From contig ML681997.1 of the NCBI GenBank assembly GCA_007922195.1, positions 9,883,429-9,947,428 on the forward strand: a DNA stretch of 64,000 nt, written 5' to 3'. A program made the position numbers and the translations under genes. The notes under the pieces are model-generated. The model was not told the DNA's origin, ran no database searches, and saw only the letters and a list, made by a program, of their open reading frames with translations. Origin of the DNA: Podocnemis expansa. Lineage: Eukaryota; Chordata; Testudines; Podocnemididae. Positions within the stretch are counted from its first letter, which is position 1; every line of letters begins with the position of its first letter. Positions 21,472 to 31,794 of this stretch are shown here, in pieces.

Positions 21472-22562
21472 TTACAAGCCTTGACCTGGATGGTAGGCGG
21501 AGTTAGGGGAGAGGCCAGACCAAAGGACAGCCTCGCCAAAGGTTGCATCGCCCCTAGCCTGCTGCACTACAGCATAATGGGAGGTGAAGGTATTAGCCGA
21601 TGCCCATGTCGCCACCCTACAGATATCCCGGACAGGCACCCCTGCAAGGAAGGCCATTGATGAGGCCTGGGCCCTTGTCGAATGGGCCCTCCCCTCCCCC
21701 ACCCGGGCAATGGCACATGTGCCAGTTGATAACACATCTCTATACAGGACTTTATCCAAGACGATATTGTCTGCGAGGAAACCGGGTTCCCTTTCATCTG
21801 GTCTGCCACTGCCACAAAGAACTGGGTCGATTTTCTGAAGGGCTTTGTCCTCTGAATGTAGAAGGCCAATGCTCTTCTTACATCCAGCGTATGCAACCGC
21901 CTCTGTTCGCTCAATGAGTGTGGCTTTGGACTAAAGACCAGGAGGAATATGTCCTGATTAAGGTGGAAGTCTGAAACCACCTTCGGGAGGAAGGCAGGAT
22001 GGGGTCTGAGACGTACCTTGTCCTTAAAGAAGGCCGTGTAGGGGGGTTCCGAGGAGAGTGCCCTCAACTCGGAGACCCGCCATGCAGAGGTCATTGCCAC
22101 CAGGAATGTTACCTTGTGAGACAGAAATAGTAAAGGGCAGGTGGCCAATGGTTCGAACGGTGGCCCTGTCAGCCTTTGGAGGACCAAATTCAGGTCCCAT
22201 TGTGGAGAGGGTGGCCTTGTTGAAGGGAAGGCCCTCTCTAACCCCTTCAGAAACCTTGTTACTAGCTGGTGAGAAAAAACTGACCGACCCGCCACCTGAA
22301 CATGGGCTGCCGAGATGGCCGCGAGGTGGACCTTTAACGACCCCTGCATAAGGCCAGAATGTTTTAGTTCCAACAAATAGTCCAGAATGTCTGGAATGGG
22401 TGCCATCCGAGGGTCCAGGTTCCTGTCCTGAGCCCACCTGTGGAAGCGTAGCCACTTGGCGCTGTACGCTGCACAGGTTGAGGCTTTCCTGCTACCCACC
22501 AGGACACGCCTCACCTGAGCTGAACATTCCAGCTCCCCCGTGGACAGCCAGAGAGTCTCCAC
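21472..22562 (-). pseudogene. DIRS tyrosine recombinase, frameshifted
   Basis: The first frame (from 22562) has an N-terminal SAM-like core-binding region (STCAAYSAKWLRFHRWAQDR, about residues 28-47) and the first catalytic Arg in AWRVSELRAL (R162). Near 21690-21710, in a G-rich run, the reading frame shifts. The second frame (ending at 21472) carries the HxxR box as AHSTR and the C-terminal TWASANTFTSHY, which holds the nucleophilic Tyr. So all catalytic boxes are present but split between two frames. The reaction would be strand exchange joining the circular DNA copy to the genome. Confidence 0.88.
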
Positions 22563-22918
22563 GCTGTCAGGTGGAGTGACTTCAGGTTCGGGCGGAGTAG
22601 CTGACCATGGTCCTGCGTTAACAGATCAGGACGTCGTGGAAGGTCCCGGGGTGGGGCTATCGAGAGCTCTCTCAGCAGATGGAACCACTGCTGCCTTGGC
22701 CAGGCGGGGGCGATTAGAATCACCTGGGCCCTGTCCCTTTTTATCTTTAGTAATATCCTGTGCAGCAATTGGAAGGGAACAAAGGCATACATCAGTGGCC
22801 CCTCCCATGGCAATAGAAAGGCATCCAGAAGGGAGCCCAGTTCCCGTCCCTGCAGGGAGCAAAACCAGCTACACTTGCAATTCTCCCGAGTGGCAAACAG
22901 GTCGATTAGGGGATACCC

Positions 22919-24556
22919 TCAACTGCGGAAGATTGGGCCCAGGACTCCTGGGTGTAACGACCACTCGTTGAACTGCTTGCTGAGGCGGTCCGCTCTGTCA
23001 TTCCTCACTCCCAGGAGGTGAGAAGCGATAATGTGAAAATCGTAGGTCACCGCTAGTTCCCAAAGCTGGGTCGCCTCTTGGCAGAGTGCCAACGAGCGCA
23101 CATCCCCCTGATGATTCACATAGTGCACAGCTGCTGAGTTGTCTGTCAGGACTTGGACTACGCAGCCTCTCAACTGACCCCGGAATACTGCGCACACGAG
23201 CCTTATGGCCATCAGCTCCCTGACATTGATGTGGAGCAGTTTCTCCACCTCTGACCATCTCCCTTGCGTACTGACGCTGGTACTGAGATGCACGCCCCAA
23301 CCGAGGTCTGAAACATCCGTAATTAGGGTCACGGAGGGAGCTGTCACCCTGAAAGGGACTCCCCTCAACACATGCCCAGGACTCTGCCACCAGTCCAGTT
23401 GCAATAGGACTTCGCGATGCACCGTCACCACCCTGCCCAAATGATGCTTGCCCGGGCGGAACACCGACCGGAGCCATGTCTGGAATGGACGCATTCTGAG
23501 GCAGTCCAGGGGAACTACACTGGTGGAGGCTGCCATGTGGCCTAGGAGCCCTAGGCAGTGCCCGGCTGTGGTAGTTGGGTTTCGCTTTAGCTCGCCTATC
23601 GTGTCTGACATAGCCTTGAACCTGACTCGTGAGAGGAAGGCCCTGGCGCAGGACGAGTCCAACATTGCACCTATAAACTCTATCCTCTGGACCGGGCAAA
23701 CCTGTGACTTCCGTCCATTGATGATATGGCCCAGGCAGCTGCACAATGCTCAAACCTTCTGGATCAGCCAGTCGTCGAGGTAAGGGAAGATACTGACGCC
23801 CTTCCTTCACAGGTAAGCCGCGACGACCGCCATACATTTTGTAAACACCCTTGGTGCCAAGAAGAGGCCAAAGGGCAGGGCTGTGAACTGCAAATGTCTG
23901 TGTCCCCGCACAAAGCGCAGAAATCGCCTGTGCTGGGGCTTGATTGCCACGTGGAAGTCCACGTCCCGCAAATCGAGGGAGGCGAACCAATTGCCAGGAT
24001 CCAGGGAAGGGATGATTTGCTTGAGGGTCACCATCCTGAACTTTAATTTTTCCAGGAACCTGTTCAAACCTCGTAGATCAAGGATGGGCCTTAACCCCCC
24101 ATTGGACTTGGGTATCAGGAAATAACGGGAGTAAAACCCCTTCCCTTCCTGTCCTCTCGGCACTTCCTCCAGCACCCCTAGTGCGAGGAGCCTGTCCACC
24201 TCTTGGTTTAGGTGTTGTTCGTGAGAGGTGTCCCTGAAGATGGACTGGGAAGAGGGAGGATGACGGGGGGGCCTGGCACGGAACTGTAGTGAGTAACCAT
24301 CCCACACGGTCTTCAAGACCCAATGGTCTGTGGTGATAGAGGCCCACTGGGGGTAAAATGGGGACAATCTGTTGAGGAATATAGGATCCTGGGGAGAAGA
24401 CGCTGGTTTGCTGCCCTCTAGTATCCCATCAAAACCGCCGTGTTTGGTTGGTGGAGTGACGATGGCTGGGTCGGGAGGACCGGCCCGGGGAGGAGAAAAG
24501 CCTACCATGAGAGGTTCTGCCCTTGTCTCTGTCTCTCTGCCTCGGTCTACTGGCAA
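22919..24556 (-). pseudogene. DIRS reverse transcriptase / RNase H, one in-frame stop
   Basis: One frame runs from about 24556 to 22919, interrupted only by TGA at 23807-23809. RT motifs are FLIPKSNGGLRPILDLRGLN, then ASLDLRDVDFHV (family form DLKDAYFH, so this copy has substitutions near the first catalytic Asp), then LPFGLFLAPRVFT, then after the stop the YLDDW box at 23782-23768. RNase H motifs are LITDVSDLGWGVHL (Asp), INVRELMAI (Glu), VLTDNSAAVHYVN (Asp) and NDRADRLSK (Asp). This is the order expected for DIRS pol. I did not identify the methyltransferase-like domain known from some DIRS elements. Confidence 0.9.
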
Positions 24557-25530
24557 AGGTCTGTCCTGGTTGGGAAGGGCTCTGTGTAAACTGTTGCCTG
24601 AAAGGGCGACGAGATGACTGCGGGGAGACTAAGCCCAATGACCGAAGTGTTGTTGTTGAGTCCTTTAGCCCATGGAGCTTCGCATCTGTTAAGACGGAGA
24701 AGAGGGCTGAGCCCTCAAAGGGTAAGTCTTGGACTGATTGTTGGACCGGGGTGAGGGGGGAGCAGGCCTGAGGCTTGCAGCCACGCCGCTCTTCATAACG
24801 TCACTGCAGAGGCTACTGTTCTGCCCGCCAAATCGGCAGCATCCCAGGACGCCTGCAGCACCGCCCTAGCTACTGCCCGGCCCTCCTCCAGGATGGTATT
24901 GAAGTCTAGGCAGTGGTCTGATGGAAGGAGCTGGGCAAACTGCCTGAGGGAGTCCCACAGGTTATAATTGTATCTCTTCAAGAGGGTCTGGTGATGTGCA
25001 ATCCGAAGGTGCAGTGTGCCCGTCGAATAAATTTTCTTCCTGAAGGTGTCTAGCGTCTTCGCCTCCTTACCCTTCGGGGTGGCCGCTGGTTGGCCCTGTC
25101 GCTCCCGCTGGTTTGCGGCATCTACCACCAGGGCCAAAGGGGTGGGATGCGCATTCAAGTACTGGCATGAGGTGGCTGGCACGTAGTACTTCTTTTCAGC
25201 GCCTTTCGAAGTAGGGGCCACCGATGAAGGCGTCTGCCAAACTGAGCAAACAATACCCAGGACGCCCTCATGGCTAGGGAGGGCTAACCTGGTTGATGTG
25301 GCAGTAGACAAGACATTAAAAAGCGAATCTGAGGATGCTTTCACTTCTTACACTTCCAACCCCAGGTTTGATGCCATTCTGCGGAGTAAGTCCTGGTATG
25401 CTTTGAAGTCATCTGGCTGTGAAGGGGAGACCTTGTGCGAACCCCCCTCGGAGAAGGCTGAGAGGGAACGGCCCGTCGTCGCTGGTGAGGAGCGGTGATC
25501 TGAGCATCCCCTAGTGTCTGCCAACACCAA
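24430..25530 (-). pseudogene. DIRS gag-like, capsid and basic C-terminus
   Basis: The frame from 25530 reads DDFKAYQDLLRRMASNLGLEV, stops at TAA (25348-25350), and continues in the same frame to 24793 with EKKYYVPA, HPTPLALVVDAANQRE and YNYNLWDSLRQFAQLLPSD. A further short frame, 24429-24638, is Arg/Ser/Gln-rich and may be the nucleic-acid-binding end. This segment order recurs in vertebrate DIRS gag proteins. The TAA and probably one frameshift near 24700-24790 break it. Confidence 0.75.
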
Positions 25531-25878
25531 TCACTGATCCCTGCTGCACTGAGCTCTGGGACTATAATGAGGCTGGGTTTCCTGTGACATCACCCAGGGT
25601 GCCCAAAAAGGCCAGTTAGATGGTCAGACCTGAGGGGGTATCCCCATCACTGGTGACTGGAGCAGGGCTGAGACTGGACCGCTCCGGGGAGGGGCTTGTC
25701 CCCTACTTGCACTCCTGGGAGTGGAGAGAGACTTTGATCCCAAGGATGAAGAGGAGGAGGAGTTAGAGAGAACTCTCCCCCTCCATTGGGGTCTTTTGTC
25801 CCGGTTCTGGTCACGATGGGAGGAAGCTTTCCTGGAGCTCCGGTTCGGTGGCTCCGAGGAGGCAGAGCTGGATGGGGA

Positions 25879-26638
25879 TCAAGCTCGCTTCTGAGAGGCT
25901 CTCCCCTGCCTCCAGGGCTGCTCCAGCGGGTGTCTGACTGCCCGCGAGTGGCCCGAGTCCCTTGAGGAGGATGCCCCTGGTGCTGGGGATTCCATGGGCG
26001 GCGCTTCCCTAAGCTGCCACAGGGGATCATGGGGTGCTCCCGACCCTGATCCCGGAGCCAGTATTTGAAGCGGTGCCGCAGCCCACCACACGAACAAGCC
26101 GAAGGTGGGTTTCCCCTGAGACATTGGGCGCGGGGGAATCCTGGTAGCTCGCGGTGGAGACAGCAAGGCTGACAAGGTCCTTGCCGCCTCATACGCTTCT
26201 GGCATTGTGGGGGCCGGCGGGGAAACAGACGCCGATCTGCCCGGGGTCAAGGGAGAGCCTCTGCCATCTCGGCTAGAGTGCTTCCGACCCACGCGGGCTT
26301 CCTTCTGCACCGCCGGTGCGGTGCGTGCATCCTGACCCGATGCACCCCCCGGTGCCGAGGGCTCCCCCCGACATTGGAGCTGCCACCGCAGCCGTGGGGC
26401 TCTGAAGAGAGGGAGGGTGTGGGGGCTTGATTCCTGGGCTCAGCGTTGCCTCCATTAGTAAGGCTTTCAATCGAATATCCCTGTCCTTTCTAGTGCAGGG
26501 TTTGAAAGCCTTACAAATCCTACAGCGCTGGGGCCAACGCGTCTCTCCCAAGCACCTCAGACAGCGATCATGAGGATTGCTGACTGAAAACGCCTTGCTG
26601 CAAGCGGCGCAAGGCTTAAAACCAGGGGATCCAGGCAT
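25879..26638 (-). pseudogene. DIRS gag-like N-terminus with Cys motifs
   Basis: It starts MPGSPGFKPCAACSKAF and has paired Cys motifs CAAC, CLRC and CRIC within the first 45 residues, followed by KALLMEATLS. The first frame ends at 26273, and a second frame (25879-26310), with EARVGRKHSSRDGRGS and a Pro/Ser-rich tail, continues it after a frameshift near 26290. In DIRS elements this protein is thought to package the RNA. Confidence 0.7.
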
Positions 26639-26720
26639 AGCCCCTGGGGGGGGGGTGAAAGACGAAAGGGAGAAGAGTTGGAGTTTCTAGTGGCCAATCA
26701 CCTAGGCAGAAAGAAGAAAA

Positions 26721-26871
26721 CTGGCGCCTGCCGGACCAGCGGGGGTACTTAACTGGGGTGGTATGCACACCACTCCAGGGGGGCTCCACTGCTGGTCCTG
26801 CAGGGCGGGCTAGGGAAAAGAGTTTCCGATGGCTGAGTATGCTGGCGCATACAAACCCGGAGGGGAATGTA
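26721..26871 (-). repeat. DIRS inverted terminal repeat (element 5' side)
   Basis: Inverted partner of 21173-21323. It is followed outward by 26855-26893, which pairs with ICR half 2. Transcription of the element should start in or near here; no promoter motif is clear. Confidence 0.85.
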
Positions 26872-27169
26872 TGTGAGCAGCTGCTCGAAGAAGTACTACT
26901 GTTGCTTAGTGATGGGTTGTTGATATTAGTGTTATTTGGAGCTTTTTCAGGATGTGTTAATTCACACTAATCAAGCCCAATGCATGAACATTTCCCTCTT
27001 TCTACCAACAGCACCTCCATCATGTCTGGCTTTCAGTCAGCTCCTTTTCCTGCAGAAAATGACCCGAGTTATGTACTGAGACAGCTGGGCTACTGCCTTG
27101 CTTACTTCTGACAAAGTTGACGCTAGGTGTGGTGAGTGCCATTTGAATATCACTGGACAAGAAGAAATT

Positions 27170-28168
27170 GACAAATATTAACAAACTAGGGAAGTACACC
27201 CTGGATGGAGTTTGCATAAGATGGGTTTGATAATTGCTCCCAGAGAGTACTTAACAATGGTTCACAGTCATGCTGGAAGGGCATAATGAGCGAGGCTCTG
27301 CAGGGGTCAGTTTTGGGTCTAGTTCTGTTCAATATTTTCATCAGTGATTTATATGATGGCATAGAGAGTACAGTTATGATGTTTGCTGATCATATCAAGC
27401 TGGAAAGGATTGCAAGTGCTTTGGAGGATAGGATCACAATTCAAAATGATTTGGGCAAACTGGTGAAATGGTCTGAAGTAAACAGAATGAAATTCAATAA
27501 AGACAAGTGCAAAGTACTCCACTTAGGAAAGAACAATCCATTGCACACAAACAAAACGGGCAATGACTGCATAGGAAGGAGTATTGCGGAAAGGGATCTG
27601 TGTCTCATAGTGGACCACAAACTAAATAAGAGCCAACAGATGTAACCCTTATTAGGCCTCAGCTGGAGAATTGTGTCCAGCTCTGGGCACCTCATTTTAG
27701 GAAAGATGCAGACAAACTGGAGGAAGTCCAGAGAAAACAACATGAATGATTAGAGTTCTAGAACACTTGACTTATCAGGAAAGCTTGAAAGAGCTGGGGT
27801 TGTTTAGTCTAGAACAGAGGAGACAGAGGGGACATGATAACAGTTTTCAAGTATCTAAAAGGTTGTCACGAGGAGGAAGGAGAAAAATTGTTCGTCTTAA
27901 CTGTCGATGATAGGACAAGAACCAGTGGCCTTAAATTACAGCAAGCGTGGTTTAGGCCGAACATTAGGGAAAAATTCCTAGGTGATTAACCACTAGAATA
28001 AGTTACCCAGGCAGGTTGTGGAATCTCCATCATTGGAAGTGGTTAAGAGCAGGTTAGAGAAGCACCTATCAAGGATGGTTTAAGAGGGTACTTGGTCCTG
28101 CCATGAGTGCAAGGGCCTGGACTCAATGACCTCTCACAGTCCCTTCCAGTTTCTATGATTTTATGATT
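27170..28168 (+). mobile_element. CR1 fragment, RT end and 3' tail
   Basis: It enters at the RT domain (GSVLGLVLFNIFISDLYDG, about 27305-27361), passes the catalytic box, here FADHIKLE where FADDTKL is expected, then KFNKDKCKVLHLGKNNPL. Decayed C-terminal RT sequence follows, and the 3' tail ends 'ccttccagtttctatgatt'. It is 5' truncated and one of the two catalytic Asp is replaced by His. Together with 53440-54658 and 38565-40413 it belongs to a second CR1 subfamily, whose tail says 'cagtttctatg' where 49348 has 'caaccctatg'. Confidence 0.85.
27286..27645 (+). pseudogene. CR1 reverse transcriptase fragment
   Basis: A 119-residue open piece of the RT fingers/palm. The conserved [18 protein letters not shown] block is present with changes and the YADD-type box is mutated to FADH. 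It ends in DLCLIVDHKLNKSQQM before a deletion. Not functional. Confidence 0.8.
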
Positions 28169-28606
28169 GTCAGTTGAATAAATCACTCGATGATGGATTT
28201 GTTAACGACTGTGGTTAGAGCTGTACCTGGGACATCAAGACTCCAAAGAGAGACAGCTGAACTCGAATTAATATGCAAGCTAAATTCTGTGAAAGCAGGA
28301 CTGAATTGAGACTATGGATTCTTTTCCCATTACAAAGGGTAAGTTGACTTCAGGCTTCCCATGGTTTGAGCCTGTAAACTGCTCTGATTTGCTGTTACTT
28401 TATGACCTGATCCTATGTTTTACACCCCCTTGCATTTAGTTTCATTCCTTTCTGTAAGTTCACCCATCTTCAAAGCATCTGAGGAAGTGGGATCTTCTCC
28501 CATGAAAGCTCATGCAAAAAATAAATCTGTTAGTCTTAAAGTGCCACACAACTCCTTGTTGTTTTTTCACTGGACTAGACTAACACAGCTATCCCTTTTA
28601 AAATTA
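28169..28606 (+). mobile_element. Penelope-like element 3' end
   Basis: It directly follows the CR1 tail. It matches 50055-50425: 'gggacatcaagac', 'gaactcgaattaatatgcaa', 'gtgaaagcaggactga', 'ttcttttcccattacaaa', then the tail 'gcatctgaggaagtggga..gaaagctcatgc..ctgttagtctt..gtgccac'. Only the last codons after the GIY-YIG domain and the 3' untranslated tail remain. Confidence 0.75.
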
Positions 28607-28609
28607 CCT

Positions 28610-28975
28610 CTTTGTGCCACCTTATACTGAACAATGAATGAAACAAATCCATGATACTGGCAGCAGACAGGTTACTCTGTAGACTTTTTTTTTTTTTTTG
28701 CTTGCTACCCAACTGTCATAGATCAGAGAGATACCAAGACCTCAGAGGTTCCAGAGCCAAATTAGGAATCAGCATCACCCAAATGGTGTTACTATACATT
28801 ATTCTCACAGCAGAATGACTGACCAAGTATTCTACAATTGGTTAAAACATGGAAAAAACATCCTGCATGGTTAATAGCTTAGATTGGTTAATAATTAAAT
28901 CACACAGTATTTTGACACCATGCACTGCAGAGAGCTGCAGTAGACACAATTAAAGAGCCACTTGAGGCACCTGAG
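28610..28975. other. Unannotated stretch with poly(T)
   Basis: A T-tract of about 15 at 28685-28699. Otherwise nothing recognised. Confidence 0.4.
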
Positions 28976-28980
28976 TCTAA

Positions 28981-29595
28981 GGCCTGGTCTACGCTGATGA
29001 CAAAGGTCGATAAGCAATACACAAACTACCTAAAGTAGCTTGCATATCTGTCATCATCTTACTTATGTGGCTGTACTGTGGTGTCTTCACTGCACTTCAT
29101 CGATGAGAGGTGTCCTTCAGTTACTGCAGCCTGACTCCTTTTGGGAAGGTGTTTACTTGCATCTACCAGAGAGCTCTTCAGAGATTGATTAAGCAGGTCT
29201 CCACAACATGATTGATCAGTCTCACTGCATCAATCCCCAAGTTACCAGCAGCATAGAAAAACCCCCTCTAGTTACCAGCAGTGTAAATGTACCCCCTCTG
29301 AGAATCAAGGTGTACATCACAGAGCGATTTCGGCGGCAAATGAAAGGAGATGCACTAAGTCCTTAAAATACCTTGTGCATCTCCCTCTGATTGCCTCCCG
29401 CCTACTTAGCACGGTGCCTTCAGTAGGCTGAGTTGAAGGGAAGCCCTTCCTTCTGACTCAGTGCTACACTCCTTGCCAAGGTGGTCTTACTCGATCGACT
29501 TCCTGACGCTAAGCAGGTCTTTACAGACCCACTCAGTCGATCAGGGAGATTGATCTGACTGTGGCAAATTCATCACCATCAGTGAAAACAAGCCT
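28981..29595. mobile_element. TIR element ('GGCCTGGTCTAC' type), copy 1
   Basis: The left end 'ggcctggtctacgctgatg' pairs with the reverse complement of the right end, 'aggcttgttttcactgatg'. It is flanked by T/A-rich trinucleotides, as expected for a TA or TWA target (mariner- or Harbinger-like; undecided). No coding sequence. Inside, 29240-29300 holds two imperfect units of about 36 bp built on 'gttaccagcag' and 'ccccctct'. Related pieces are at 31503-31790 (inverted) and 55538-55665. Confidence 0.55.
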
Positions 29596-29599
29596 TTAA

Positions 29600-30160
29600 A
29601 CACTGGGCAATAATCAGTGAGCTCATCACCTTGGAGACAGTTTCCTCTGTACAGCAGGAATACTACCCTCTTTACAGCGGATGCCAGAATTCCTCACTCA
29701 AGATGATGTTCCCAGTCTCTGCTAGCCGTGGTCCTGCTACTCTTTTACAAGCCAGGTACAGCAGGAATACTTCCACTGAACAATTATGGAAGACAAAGAG
29801 ACAGCCCCAGCCTCTACATACCCACTCACTTTAACTTGATATTAATAAGCACGTTAGTTAGCATGCTCAAACTTTTCTCATGCAGCCTTCTATATATCTG
29901 CAGCAGAGCCCAAGCCTCTGTACCAGCAATCTTATCCTGTAAAATAATTTAATTAGTCTGGTGATGTTGTGCACATACAATAACCTGAAATAGCCTTAAA
30001 AGAAACTCTAAATTCTTATTTTTAAAAGAAACCAAAAGAGAACAGCCCTGCACTTTATTTTCCTAAGTAAAAATAATCTATAACAGAACCTAAATGTATG
30101 ATTAGCACATTTAACTTACAGAAAACTAAGAAGACTGTATATTAAAGGCAATGCTATCTA
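29600..30160. other. Unannotated stretch
   Basis: Nothing recognised. The open frames at 29631-29952 have no motifs. Confidence 0.4.
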
Positions 30161-30167
30161 TTTGGAG

Positions 30168-31092
30168 CAGAAGTGCCCACCCAACCTTATGGCATGACAG
30201 ATCACACAGCAATTTTTTTCAGTCGGGGGCCAGTGAGCAAATTTTGGTTGGGGGGAGCGGTGCTGCACCCAGCTGGCTAGCATGAGACTGTGGGTGGAGA
30301 GGGTGTACAGGTGCCAACTTATATTTTTGCTGGTAGGTACCAGAAGGAGGGGTAGTTGGAGGAGTCTGGGTAGGACACGTAACTGGTACACAGGAGTGGG
30401 GTGGAGTGGAGGGGATGCTCCTCGGGTCAGGATGTCTGGGACAGGGGAAACTCTCCACCCTAGCCGGCATGCAACCCCCCACACCAGCCAGCTTGGGGGA
30501 GCATATACTTCCTCTAGCTGGCTTAGGGCTCCTACTGCACACCTTCTCTGCCCTCCTGCTGGCCCAAGGTTGGAGGGGAGGAGCAGCTGCCTGCCACTAC
30601 ATCCCTCTGGCTGGCTGGCTGGCCAGAGGAGAAAGAGGCCTGCTGCTTTGCCTTGCCAGCCAGCTCAGGGCTGAAAGGGAAATGGGACTCCCTTTGTAAT
30701 CCACTGGACAGCTGGGGGCTGGATGAGAGGGGTGCCTGTAGCTCTGCCCCACCAACTGGCTGGGGGCTGGAGGGTGGGGCTGCCACTGCACCTTACCAGC
30801 CCGCTGCTCCACTCTCTCCTGTCAGCTGACTCTGGAGCCTGGACTGAAGAGGAGGCGCTGGGCAGAGGGGAGGCTGCCACTGTGCCCCACGGGCCAGCTC
30901 AGGGCCCACCACTTTGATCTGCTGTGCCCCACTGGTCAGCTCCAAAGCCAGGGCTGGAAGGGAATGACTGGGCCAGCTTAGGGCTAAAGCAGAAGTGGAG
31001 CTGTTTGTGCACCCTGCCAACTGGCTGGGGGTTGGTCAGCAGCCATCGGAGGGATGTAGCCTGGCCCACAGGCTATAGGTTGGATAACCTTG
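30168..31092. mobile_element. GC-rich 925-bp hAT-type element
   Basis: Termini 'cagaagtgcccacccaacc' on the left and, reversed, 'caaggttatccaacctatag' on the right resemble the CAGGGGTGGGCAACCTA-type hAT end. Flanks 'atttggag' (30160-30167) and 'atttagag' (31093-31100) are an 8-bp target duplication with one change. The interior is GC-rich and made of degenerate units around 'agctggctggggctggagg' and 'gggctgccactgc..cccaccagcc', a decayed minisatellite. Open frames on both strands are by-products of this composition. Confidence 0.75.
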
Positions 31093-31099
31093 ATTTAGA

Positions 31100-31495
31100 G
31101 GAAAGTGACAAGAAAAGTTCTGGAAACGTACTTCACGGAAAGCTGGCAGCATAAAACCAAGTTCCAATGAAAGCAAAAAGTTGAATGAAATTCTACCCAA
31201 CAATCCCTTCATCTGACATTACGGAAGAAGCAAAAGAGTGAAGAGTTAATAGTTCAGAGTTTCAACTGCAATGTATTAAATGATCATTTTGCCAGCTATG
31301 GGTAGAAGAATGTAGGATTTTAGAATCCCATTGCTTCTATTCCACACTGAGCACACATGGACCGTTTGAAATCCATAGACTGAAGTGGCAATTGATTTGA
31401 AGAAAAAGAAAACCTATCTAACTCTGCATTCGTTCATATAATCTACATTACTAAAGGTGTTAAATTACCATCCTTCTGACCGCAAACCCTCGCCT
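31100..31495. other. Unannotated stretch
   Basis: Nothing recognised. Confidence 0.4.
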
Positions 31496-31502
31496 CCAAC
31501 AG

Positions 31503-31790
31503 ATCTTGGCTCGTCTTCACCAATGGTGGCAAATTTGCCGCAGTCAGTCGATCCTCCAAATCAATTGATTGGGTGTGTGAAGACCCGCTCAGCCAATTAG
31601 GAAGTCAATCACTGAAGACCACCCCAGCAAGTAGCATAGCACTGAATTGATGGGAAAGCATTTCCGGTCAACTCAGTGCACTGAAGATACCGCAGTAAAT
31701 AGGGTGGTAAGTATTTTAAGTAACTTGTGTATTACCCTTTGGCTGCTGTTGAAATCCTTCAGCAGCCTTGACCAGGGCTCAGACAAAACA
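31503..31790 (-). mobile_element. TIR element ('GGCCTGGTCTAC' type), copy 2
   Basis: Similar to the reverse complement of 29330-29595. Shared words are 'gtcttcaccaatggtgg', 'gccgcagtcag', 'aagacccgctcag', 'aggaagtcaatc' and 'tcaactcagtgcactgaag'. Only one end is preserved. Confidence 0.5.
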
Positions 31791-31794
31791 CTTT

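Larger units (their letters stand above)
21118..26893 (-). mobile_element. DIRS-type tyrosine-recombinase retroelement, nearly complete
   Basis: A 5.8-kb element in GC-rich DNA. On the minus strand it reads gag, RT/RNase H, tyrosine recombinase. It has inverted terminal repeats (21173-21323 and 26721-26871) and an internal complementary region at 21369-21468 whose two halves are complementary to the two extreme ends. That architecture defines the DIRS class, which integrates as a circle through a tyrosine recombinase and leaves no target duplication; none is seen here. The outer limits are set by where the ICR match stops. Each coding region has at least one lesion, so this copy is not autonomous, but divergence is low. 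Confidence 0.92.

Noticed and set aside
22540..22971. 143-codon plus-strand open frame inside the DIRS element
   Set aside because: Antisense to the DIRS coding frames. GC-rich composition keeps several frames open. The minus strand has the family motifs.
24078..24347. Alternative minus-strand frame over the RT region
   Set aside because: The other minus frame carries the RT motifs; this one is its shadow.
28981..29600. CRISPR-like or satellite array
   Set aside because: Internal repeats are only two imperfect units inside a TIR element, in a vertebrate setting. There is no repeat-spacer regularity anywhere in the window.
30219..30880. Several Pro/Ser-rich or Gly/Leu-rich open frames on both strands
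   Set aside because: They lie inside the GC-rich hAT-type element and reflect its repeat composition.
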